From Oryzomonas sagensis (GTDB lineage: Bacteria > Desulfobacterota > Desulfuromonadia > Geobacterales > Pseudopelobacteraceae), in assembly GCF_008802355.1 (NCBI RefSeq), contig NZ_VZRA01000003.1, positions 216,449-280,448 of the forward strand: DNA of 64,000 bases, read 5' to 3'. The notes below the pieces were generated by a model, which saw only the letters and a program-made list of their open reading frames with translations, was not told where the DNA came from and made no database searches. Positions 45,937 through 56,100 of the stretch are shown piece by piece. The position numbers and the translations under genes were made by a program. Numbering within the stretch: position 1 is the first letter of the stretch; each line of letters opens with the position of its first letter.

Positions 45937-47679
45937 ATGCGCCTGTTTTCCGGCATCGCAATGTCTCCCGGCATTGCGGTCGGACGGTTGCAGGTCGTTG
46001 ACCGCCAAAGCCCGGCGGTAGAAGCCTATTCGGTTGAACACGAGTGCATCGATGCCGAGATCGAGCGCCTGCGGAGCGCCATCGAGCAAACCCGCTCCGA
46101 GCTTGAAGCGATCAGGACGCGACTCGCCGAAAATGCCGGCTCCGACCACCTCATTTTTATCGAAACCCACCTGTTGATCATGTCCGATGATCGTCTGTTC
46201 AGCGAGTCGGCGGCAATCATCGAAAGCGCGCGAATCAATGCCGAAGGGGCCTTGCGCCGCACCCTCCACAAGTACCGGGAATTTTTTGCCGGCATAGAGG
46301 ATGCCTACCTGCGGGAACGGATCAGCGACGTCGAAGCGGTCGTCGAAAGAATCCTCCGTACCATGACCGGCCAGGTGCAGGCGCCGATCTCTGCGGAGCA
46401 TGGCCAGACCATCGTCGTCGCCCATGATCTTATGCCTGCCGATGTCCTGCAAATGGACAAGACGCGCATCATCGGCATGGTCACGGAGGCCGGCGGCCGA
46501 ACGACCCATGCCGCAATTCTTGCCCGCGCCTTCCGGTTGCCCGCAGTGGCGGGCATCGACGATGTTGCCGATCTGGCCTACGACCATGCCCCGGCCATTC
46601 TCGACGGCAGCAGCGGGACCCTGATCCTGAACCCCGACCAGGCGACCTTTCGGCGTTACCTCAAGTTGAAGCAGCGCTATGAGTACGATGAACAGGCATT
46701 GCTCAAGAGCGCCGCATTGCCCTCCCTGACGCTCGATGGTCATCGTATTGAACTCAAGGGCAATGTGGAGGTGCCGGAAGAGGGCGCTTTCGTGCTCAGC
46801 CATGGGGGCGAGGGGGTCGGACTGTACCGCACCGAGATGCTCTTCATGAATCGGCTGGAGATGCCGGAAGAGGACGAGCAGTACCGCATCTATAGCGCCA
46901 TGCAACAGGCTGTCGCCCCCCATCCGCTTACCATCCGGACGCTGGATGCCGGCGGCGACAAGCTGCTGGCCGGAATCCCGCTCAGTGTGGAGCAGAACCC
47001 CGCCATGGGGATGCGCGCCATCAGGTTGGCGCTGGCCATGCCTGATGAGTTCAAAAAACAGTTGCGGGCCATCCTGCGGGTAAGCATCAACGGCCCTACC
47101 CGCATCATGTTCCCCATGATCTCCGGACTGGATGAGTTGCGCCGCGCGCGGGCCTTGCTGGATGAAGCCAAAGAAGAGCTTGCAACGGCCGGCATCCCCT
47201 TTGACGGGGATATCCAAGCAGGCATCATGGTCGAGATTCCCTCGGCAGTGACCCTGGCCGACCTGCTGGCGCGGGAGGCTGATTTTTTCAGCGTCGGCAC
47301 CAATGATCTCATCCAATACTCCCTTGCCGTCGATCGTTCCAACGAACAGTTGGCCCCCATGTACCAGCCGTTGCATCCGGCCGTGCTCCGTTCTCTGCGG
47401 CGGGTGGTCGAGGCGGCCCACCGGGCAGGCATACCGGCGTGCATCTGCGGGGAGATGGCCGGAGACCCGCTCTTTCTGCCGATCCTGCTCGGGCTCGGTT
47501 TTGACGAACTTTCCATGAATGCCACGTCGATTCCCCGGGTCAAGCAGATGGTGCGCCGTTGCAGCAGGGAGCGCGCCGCGGAGATTGCCAACGCCTGTTT
47601 TTCCTTTGCCACCGCCGCCGAGATCGAAGCGTTCCTGAAGCAGCAGATAGCCATCCATTTTCAGACAGGTCGTGAATGA
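45937..47679 (+). CDS. ptsI: PTS enzyme I (PEP-protein phosphotransferase)
   Basis: 580 residues, normal size. Phospho-histidine in [19 protein letters not shown]-site stretches [41 protein letters not shown], catalytic cysteine in [10 protein letters not shown] chose the ATG at 45937, right after the ptsH stop; an in-frame ATG at 45916 would overlap ptsH. It hands phosphate to HPr encoded next door. A second, GAF-bearing EI (ptsP) lies at 31645. Confidence 0.95.
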   Translation: MRLFSGIAMSPGIAVGRLQVVDRQSPAVEAYSVEHECIDAEIERLRSAIEQTRSELEAIRTRLAENAGSDHLIFIETHLLIMSDDRLFSESAAIIESARINAEGALRRTLHKYREFFAGIEDAYLRERISDVEAVVERILRTMTGQVQAPISAEHGQTIVVAHDLMPADVLQMDKTRIIGMVTEAGGRTTHAAILARAFRLPAVAGIDDVADLAYDHAPAILDGSSGTLILNPDQATFRRYLKLKQRYEYDEQALLKSAALPSLTLDGHRIELKGNVEVPEEGAFVLSHGGEGVGLYRTEMLFMNRLEMPEEDEQYRIYSAMQQAVAPHPLTIRTLDAGGDKLLAGIPLSVEQNPAMGMRAIRLALAMPDEFKKQLRAILRVSINGPTRIMFPMISGLDELRRARALLDEAKEELATAGIPFDGDIQAGIMVEIPSAVTLADLLAREADFFSVGTNDLIQYSLAVDRSNEQLAPMYQPLHPAVLRSLRRVVEAAHRAGIPACICGEMAGDPLFLPILLGLGFDELSMNATSIPRVKQMVRRCSRERAAEIANACFSFATAAEIEAFLKQQIAIHFQTGRE

Positions 47680-48467
47680 TGCCCCCTCTCCTTGTCCTCA
47701 CTCTGTTTATCTTCGCATTCGGTCTGGTCGTCGGCTCATTCCTGAACGTCTGCATCAGCCGCATGCCCAGGAACGAGTCGGTGGTTTTTCCTCCGTCCCA
47801 CTGCCCCCTCTGCAAGTACCGCATCCGCTGGTTCGACAATATTCCGCTTCTGAGCTACCTGTGGCTTCGGGGCAGATGCCGCGGTTGCGGGGCGCACATC
47901 TCGCTGCAGTACCCGCTGGTGGAACTGCTTAACGGCCTCCTGACCCTGGCCCTGTTCTGGCGATTTGGGCTTTCCCTCAGTTTCCTGGCGCTGTTTCTCT
48001 TCTGCAGCGCCCTGGTGGTGATCACCTTCATCGATATCGAGCATCAGATTATCCCGGACGAAATCTCTCTGCCCGGGATCGTGATCGGCTTCATCTTCTC
48101 CTTCTTCCTGCCGTGGCAGACCTGGGTCGGCTCCCTGGTGGGCATTCTCCTGGGGGGGGGCAGCCTGTTGCTGGTAGCCTCCTGCTATCAGTGGCTGACC
48201 GGCAAGGAAGGCATGGGGGGGGGCGATATCAAGCTGTTGGCCATGATGGGCGCCTTTCTGGGGTGGAAAGCCGTTCCATTCATCATCTTTGCCAGTTCCC
48301 TGGTCGGATCGGTGGTAGGGATAGCCATGATGCTGATCCTGAAGAAGGATTCCAAGCTGGCCATCCCCTTTGGCCCCTATCTGGCCTTTGGCGCGGTATT
48401 GTACATCTTCTACGGCGGTCGGCTTATCCAGTGGTATCTCCACGTGGGTAGCGCCGTGAGGGGATAA
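47676..48467 (+). CDS. pilD: Prepilin peptidase / N-methyltransferase
   Basis: Cleaves and N-methylates type IV prepilins and pseudopilins. 263 residues, polytopic. Zinc-binding pairs CPLC and CRGC (near residues 43-70) and the two catalytic aspartates in [11 protein letters not shown] and GGGDIKLLA are intact. It overlaps ptsI (ATGA). Substrates are obvious nearby: four pseudopilin-type genes at 58.5-61.3 kb. Confidence 0.95.
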   Translation: MMPPLLVLTLFIFAFGLVVGSFLNVCISRMPRNESVVFPPSHCPLCKYRIRWFDNIPLLSYLWLRGRCRGCGAHISLQYPLVELLNGLLTLALFWRFGLSLSFLALFLFCSALVVITFIDIEHQIIPDEISLPGIVIGFIFSFFLPWQTWVGSLVGILLGGGSLLLVASCYQWLTGKEGMGGGDIKLLAMMGAFLGWKAVPFIIFASSLVGSVVGIAMMLILKKDSKLAIPFGPYLAFGAVLYIFYGGRLIQWYLHVGSAVRG

Positions 48468-48470
48468 ACG

Positions 48471-49984
48471 GTGCGCTCGGCCCGGCTCAGCCTGACGGTA
48501 TCCATTCTTGCCTTTCTGACCTGCATGTTGCTGTTGGCGTGGCTGCTCTTCAGCACGCTGGCCTTCAAAACCTCCGCCAACGATCTCTATTCCCAAAAGG
48601 GTGACTATGGACGGACGCTGTTAAGCGCCTTTGCCGCCCAATTGCCCGATGTGGTGCCGACCTTCCCGGAGGGGATGATCCTGCCCGCATCGCCTCCGGC
48701 CGTATTCGCCCAAAAGCTGGCCGACGACGGCGTCTTCATGCGGCTCTCCCTGCTCGACGCCAACGGGAAGGTCATCTTTACCGCCGGCAAGGAATCGGTC
48801 GATATCTACCTCCCCTTCAGCGGCTCCCCCCTGTCTCTGGAACGGGGCGCTGTCCTGCAGGGTGGGGGAGCTGTCGCCCGCGTCATTCCGGTGATACGAA
48901 ACGGCGTCACCGTCGGCAGGGCGGGGATCGTGCTGTCGCTCACTGCGGAAAACGAACGTCTGCACCGTTCGCAGAAGCTCTTCATGACCTATTTCGTTAT
49001 CGACTTCATCCTCCTTTTGGGCTTCGGTTCCTATATCCTGTCGAGGATCGTCGTGAAACCGATCAACAGCCTGCTGGCCGCCACGGAAAAGATCACCGGC
49101 GGCCATTACAGCCAGCAGGTCCATGTTTCCGGCAGCGCGGAACTCGTCCGCCTGGCCGAATCGTTTAACGGCATGTCCCGCGCCCTGCTCAGCAAGGAAC
49201 GACTGGTTTCCGAACATGTGGCTGCTCTCGAAAAGGCCAACGAGGAGTTGCGTCAAGCCCGGGAAGAGGCGATTCACACCGAAAAGATGGCCTCCATCGG
49301 ACTGTTGGCGGCCGGGATGGCCCACGAGATCGGCACACCGCTGGCATCCATCATGGGATACGCGGAACTGCTTTCCGGCGAACAGTCGCATAATTCCGCC
49401 GTTCAGGATTACGCGCAGCGCATCTCCGGGGATTGCAGCCGCATCGACCGCATTGTGCGGGGGCTCCTAGATTTTGCCCGGCCCCGCGGCAGCGCCGTCG
49501 AGGCGTGCGACCTCAGCCCGCTGGTTACCGCATCCCTCGAATTGCTGGCGCAGCAAGGGGCGTTCAAGCGCATCAAGGTCTCCACCCAGTTGGACGAGCA
49601 TCTCCCCATGGCGCTGGTCGACCCTCACCAGCTCCAGCAGGTGCTGATCAACCTGATTCTCAACAGTCGCGACGCCATGCCGGATGGCGGGAAGCTGGCC
49701 ATTCGGGCCAAGCGGGACGCCTGCCCGTCATTCCTCCGCCATGCCGCCTGCTGTCTGCGGCTGGATGTTATGGACAGCGGCGGCGGCATACCGGAGGAGC
49801 ACCTTGCACGTATCTTCGATCCCTTTTTCACCACCAAAGCGCCCGGAAAGGGGACCGGCCTGGGACTGGCCATATCGGCGCGCATCGTCGAGGCCTTCGG
49901 AGGCAGAATCACCGTGAAGAGCGTGCCGGGCACCGGGAGTTGCTTTACCGTCTGGCTTCCCGCCCAGGTTGCGGAAGACGCCCC

Positions 49985-49988
<4 letters not shown>
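48471..49988 (+). CDS. Sensor histidine kinase
   Basis: 505 residues, GTG start with GAGGGGATAAACG upstream. Two membrane helices (about 8-30 and 165-190) flank a periplasmic sensor domain of about 135 residues; then HAMP (about 190-245), the H-box MAHEIGTPLASIMGYAEL with phospho-histidine, and an HATPase domain (VLINLILNSRDAMPDGG, DSGGGIPEEHL, GKGTGLGLAI). The next gene is its response regulator (ATGA overlap). The periplasmic sensor suits detection of envelope or redox state. PilS is the nearest functional analogue, but PilS has more helices; I do not assign a name. Confidence 0.93.
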
Positions 49989-51355
<1,367 letters not shown>

Positions 51356-51372
51356 GCAAAAATTGCGTAGCT

Positions 51373-51387
51373 GGTCGGCGGACGACC
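51373..51387. promoter_or_regulatory. Putative activator site upstream of the sigma-54 promoter
   Basis: The inverted repeat GGTCG-N5-CGACC is 85 bases before the -24 element, a typical distance for an NtrC-family enhancer. It lies just after the regulator gene stop. It has no T-run, so it is not a terminator. Confidence 0.4.
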
Positions 51388-51471
51388 GAACAGGTATGAA
51401 AAAAATGCGGAGTTAGAGCGACTCGATTTGTAAAACTCATTAAAAACAGCATGTTGCCGGCTTGTAATTTA

Positions 51472-51487
51472 AGGCACTTATTTTGCT
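51472..51487 (+). promoter_or_regulatory. Sigma-54 (-24/-12) promoter
   Basis: AGGCAC-N5-TTGCT: GG at -24 and GC at -12 with exact spacing; it differs from TGGCAC-N5-TTGC(A/T) at the first base only. The start codon of the first DsbC-like gene is 34 bases downstream, behind GAAAGGA. Confidence 0.8.
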
Positions 51488-51520
51488 TGATAATCGCTAC
51501 ATCCCCCGAAAGGAAGCATT

Positions 51521-52306
51521 ATGTTCAAGATATTGTTTTTCGCTGCCGCACTTGTCACCCTTTGTACCTCTCCGTTATTCGCCATGGATAACGTGGGCCA
51601 TGGCAGTGACTGCACATCATGCCACACGTTTTCGATTACGGAGGCTGCGGAACTTCTCAAAGGGGCCGGCGGGACGGTAAAGTCCGTCAAACCCGCCCCC
51701 ATAAAGGGGATGTTCGAAGTCTTGATGGAAAAGGACGGCAGGCAGGGCGTCGTCTATATCGACTACGCCAAGAAACGCCTCATGCAGGGGCTCATCATCG
51801 ACCTGACAACCCTGCAGCCGGTCTCGGCCCACGTGCCGGAGCAGTCCCAGCAAAAACAGGTGACCTCTCTCGATACCAAGACCGTTCCCCTGGAAAACGC
51901 GATTGTCATGGGCAACCCCACGGGCGCCAAGAAGTTGTACGTCTTCACCGACCCGGACTGCCCCTACTGCCGCAAGTTTCATGCTGAACTGAAGACGCTC
52001 GCCAAAACAACGTCGGACGTGGCGATTTACATCGTCCCGTTCCCGCTGGCCATGCATCCGGGCGCCTACGACAAGGCGCGGGCGATTCTGGAGGTAAAGA
52101 GCCTCGATGTGCTGGACAAGGCCTTTGCAGGGAAAGAAGTTCCCAAACCGACGAAAGACGCCAGCAAGGCCCAGGTGGATGCCAATATCAAGTTCGGCAA
52201 TGCCAACGGCATTTCCGGCACCCCCACGCTGGTCCTGCCGGACGGCAAGATCTTGGTTGGGGGCAGGGATGCGGAGACGTTGAAGAAAATGCTGGAAGAA
52301 AAATAG
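51521..52306 (+). CDS. DsbC-like thiol-disulfide protein with N-terminal CxxCH (copy 1)
   Basis: 261 residues: signal peptide (1-21, ending PLFA-MD), then a CTSCH motif (about residues 31-35) that could bind a c-type heme, a DsbC-like dimerisation domain (VKSVKPAPIKGMFEVLMEKD, compare the DsbC PAPVAGM start), a linker, and a thioredoxin fold with VFTDPDCPYCRKFHAEL and the cis-proline SGTPTLVLPDG. The CPYC active site suggests disulfide isomerase activity in the periplasm. GAAAGGA lies before the ATG. It is the first gene after the sigma-54 promoter and has a tandem paralogue 8 bases downstream. Heme attachment is unproven. Confidence 0.87.
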   Translation: MFKILFFAAALVTLCTSPLFAMDNVGHGSDCTSCHTFSITEAAELLKGAGGTVKSVKPAPIKGMFEVLMEKDGRQGVVYIDYAKKRLMQGLIIDLTTLQPVSAHVPEQSQQKQVTSLDTKTVPLENAIVMGNPTGAKKLYVFTDPDCPYCRKFHAELKTLAKTTSDVAIYIVPFPLAMHPGAYDKARAILEVKSLDVLDKAFAGKEVPKPTKDASKAQVDANIKFGNANGISGTPTLVLPDGKILVGGRDAETLKKMLEEK

Positions 52307-52314
52307 GCTAACGC

Positions 52315-53103
52315 ATGAGCTTAAAAAATTGTATTGCGATAGGTACACTGTTGCTGCTGTCGTCCCCCACGTTGGTGTGGGCACATGAAAGCGCTGTTCG
52401 TGGCGATTGCACCTCGTGTCACACCCTCTCTCCGGCGGAGGCCACCCAACTCCTGAAAAAAGGGGGCGGGACGGTCAAATCCGTCAAGCAGGCGCCCAAT
52501 CGCGGCATGTTCGAACTGCTTGTGGAAAAAGACGGTCGAGAAGGGATCGTGTATCTCGATTATGGCAAGAAGTTCCTGATACAGGGATTGGTCCTCGGCC
52601 TGGATACGTTTGAACCCGTTGCATCCCACGGCACCCCGGCCTTGCAGCCCAAGAAGATTGCAACCATCAACCCGGTTTCCATCCCGGACCAGTATGCCTT
52701 GAACCTCGGCAACCCCGACGGCGCAAAACGTCTCTACGTCTTTACTGATCCCGACTGCCCCTATTGCCGCAACCTGCATGGCGAGCTGAAGAAGTTGGAG
52801 AAGCTGGCCCCCGACCTGTCGATACGTGTCATGCTCTTCCCCCTGCCGATACATGAGGGAGCCTATGACAAGGCGCGGGTCATCCTGGGACGTAAGAGCA
52901 GGGAACTGCTGGATGCTGCCTTCGCAGGGAAAGACCTGCCGCAACCGGTTGGTGACGAAGGCAAGGCGCAGCTTGATGCCGTCATGGGCTTTGCCTATGC
53001 CCATGGCCTTACCGGCACACCCACCATCGTGTTTCCCGATGGCTCGGTGGTGGTCGGCATTCGGGATGCCGTGACGTTGAAAAGTTTGCTGGAACGCATG
53101 TAG
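52315..53103 (+). CDS. DsbC-like thiol-disulfide protein with N-terminal CxxCH (copy 2)
   Basis: 262 residues, same architecture as the previous gene: signal peptide (1-23), CTSCH (near residue 32), DsbC-like N-domain (VKSVKQAPNRGMFELLVEKD), catalytic VFTDPDCPYCRNLHGELKKL and cis-proline TGTPTIVFPDG. By eye about half the residues agree with copy 1. It is probably a tandem duplication with separate electron donors or substrates (inference). The upstream spacer is 8 bases, so it shares the transcript. The PilY1-like gene follows 39 bases later. Confidence 0.87.
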   Translation: MSLKNCIAIGTLLLLSSPTLVWAHESAVRGDCTSCHTLSPAEATQLLKKGGGTVKSVKQAPNRGMFELLVEKDGREGIVYLDYGKKFLIQGLVLGLDTFEPVASHGTPALQPKKIATINPVSIPDQYALNLGNPDGAKRLYVFTDPDCPYCRNLHGELKKLEKLAPDLSIRVMLFPLPIHEGAYDKARVILGRKSRELLDAAFAGKDLPQPVGDEGKAQLDAVMGFAYAHGLTGTPTIVFPDGSVVVGIRDAVTLKSLLERM

Positions 53104-53142
53104 AAAACGGCAAGACGCAGGAGCACTGTGGGAGGAGTTACC

Positions 53143-56100
53143 ATGAAATGTAGACTGGACATGCCTGGGTTGGTTTTAGCTGCGTTGCTGCTGGCATTTT
53201 GGGGGGAGGGGACTCCGCTGCACGCGGCTTCCAGCCAGACGACCTATACCCCGAGCATGTCGGATTACTGCGTGCAGCCACCGTTCCTGGCCGGTTATGT
53301 CCCCCCCCAGGTGCTGTTCACCATGGGCAAGGACCACAAATTCTACTATCCTGCCTATAACGACGCCTCGGATATCGACGGCGACGGCCAACTCGAAACC
53401 GGGTACACCCACTCCTACGATTACTACGGCTATTTCGACTCCCACAAGTGCTACAACTACAATAGTTCCGGCGGCCGCTTCGAACCCTACGGCGAGGTTG
53501 ACGCCCAAAAGTACTGCACCGGCACCAACGCCGGCATGTGGAGCGGCAACTTCCTCAACTGGGCCACCATGTCCCGGGCCGATGTCATCAAGCTGGTGAT
53601 CTATGGCGGCTACCGCACCTCGGACAATCAGGGGAACGCCTACGATGTGATCAGCGGCGAATATATTCCCCAGGACGGCCACATCTGGGGCAAGGAGTAC
53701 CTGGGGAGCGACGCCTCTAAACTATTCCCCTCCGGAGGCAGCAATCGCGCCCTGTTCTGCGTCAACGGGACCACGGTCGGCGGCAACAACATCTCGCAGT
53801 TGAAGGTGATCCCCGATGCCACCGCAGTGTCGGGAGTGACGGTTACGGGCGGCTTGCGGGCCTGGAATTGGGTCAACGTGGACGGTAACAGCAATATCTG
53901 CTCCGACAACGCCATCGATCTGAATGGCGACGGGCAAGCCGAGTCCGCCACTCTAACGGGACTGACCAAGTACAACGTCTCGGTCAAGGTCTGCGATCCT
54001 GCCTCCGGCTTCATCACCGACGCCAACTGGGAGGCGAAGCACTGCAAGGCCTACGGCACCAACTACCGTTCGGTGGGGCTGATGCAGCTTTACGGTGAGA
54101 CCGCCAACAGCGCCAAGGTCTGCAGCAAGGACATGTACACCGCCTGCACCAGCGACAGCAGCTGCTCCTCCATCGGCAAGGGGCAGTGCGTCAATGCGGC
54201 CAACATGTTCTTCGGCATGATCGCCGGGTCGTACCAGAACCCCAAGGCGGGCGGGTATATTAGAAAGGACATCTACAGCATCAACGAGGAGACCAACCAG
54301 AGCAACGGCCAGTTCCAGACCTCCGCCAGCAGCGGCAAGGGGCTGCTCATCAAGTCCATCGAGCAGTTCAAGGCCCAGTCGAGCTATCCGCTGAACACCC
54401 AGTGGGGCAACCCCATCGGCGAGATACTGTACGAAGGGATGCGCTACTGGGCCGGCAAGGGCACCCCCACCTCCGACTTTGTTGCGGGCATCTCCAATGG
54501 TTCGAACGGAGATAACGGCAACTATTCATCCCAGCCGGACTGGGACACGCCGGCGACCCTGTATCCCGCCTGCTCCATGCGTTTCAACCTGGTCTTTTCC
54601 GACGTCTACAACAGCTTCGACGACGACCAGTTACCCGGATCGGCCTTCAACAGCAGCTTTAGCGGGGACCTCCCCAACCTGAACGTCCAGACACTGGCCA
54701 ATCGTATCTGGAACAACGAAAACATGAATGGCACAACACTGAACAAAATGGTAGTGGGGGAGTCGGGGACCGATACATCCGGCCGTTGCGACAGTAAAGA
54801 TGTCAGCGTCAGCGGCATGGGGGCCATCCGCGGGCTCTGCCCGGCCGAGGGGGATTTGAAAGGGTCCTATTACCCCGCCGCCGTGGCCCTGTACGGCCAC
54901 AACTCCCTACTGAGCAACACCAGTACCCCGAATGCGCTGACCTATGTGGTGGCCTTTACCTCCAACGTACCTGAGATCAAGGTGACGACAGCAGCCAACA
55001 CGCAGGCCCTGATTATGCCCTACGGCAAGTCGGTGTCCAACAGTTACGGTTGGAACTGCACCACATCCAATACAAACTTTAACGTTGCACGAGTGACTGA
55101 CGCCGCAGGGAAGCTTGTGTCGAATCTGAGCATCGACGCGAAATCCGGCTCTACCACCTCCAGTTGCCCACCCATGGCAACAGTCGGTTACTATGTCCTC
55201 GATACCGAGTACGACTCTTCCAATAACCTCAAGTATGTCAAGTTCAACACCTCCTTTGACGATTTGGGAGGGACCGATTATGACCTGGACGTACTGGCCG
55301 AATACACGGTCTGCGCCTCTGGAGCGACCAACTCGAACTGTGCGGCGGCAAACCCTACGGGCGATCAGGTATGGGTGCAGGTCAAACGGGTCTATTCGTC
55401 AGCCGGTAATCCCGACGCATTTGGTTTCACCATCGCCGGAGTGGGAGACAGCTCCGGCGCCTACATGATCGTCCAGCATACCGCATCCCCACCTTCCGGG
55501 TCGTCGTGGGCCAACACCACTACCCCATTGCCCACGACCTCCCAGTCCATGACCTTCCATGCAAGCTCCGCAACCGTTTCACTGCCCAAACCGCCCCTCT
55601 GGTACGCGGCCAAGTACGGCGGGTTCAAGGACTCGGAGGGGACCGGACTGCCATATACCGATGCCACCTGCGACCCCGCCACCCGCGGCTCGAACACGCG
55701 CAATACCCGCTGCAACGAATGGGATACCGTGGGGAACGGCACCCCGGACAACTACTTCCTGGTGACCGACCCGAGCAAGATGGAGGAGCAACTACGCAAG
55801 GCACTCGATTCCATTCTGGCGCGGGTCGCCTCGGGTACGGCGGCGTCGATCCTCAACAACAGCCAGGGGAGCGGCGCCAGCCTGATCCAAGCGGTCTTCT
55901 TTCCGCGCAAGGACTTCGACAACGGGACGTCGGGTTACTGGATCGGCGAGCTTTATAATATGTGGTATTACCTGGATCCATTCCTCCAGACGACTTCCAT
56001 CAGGGAAGATACCAATAAAGATTATAAATTGAACCTGAAGGATGACAGGATTGCCCAGTTTTATTTCGATTCATCCCAGAACAAGACCCTGGTGCAGCTG

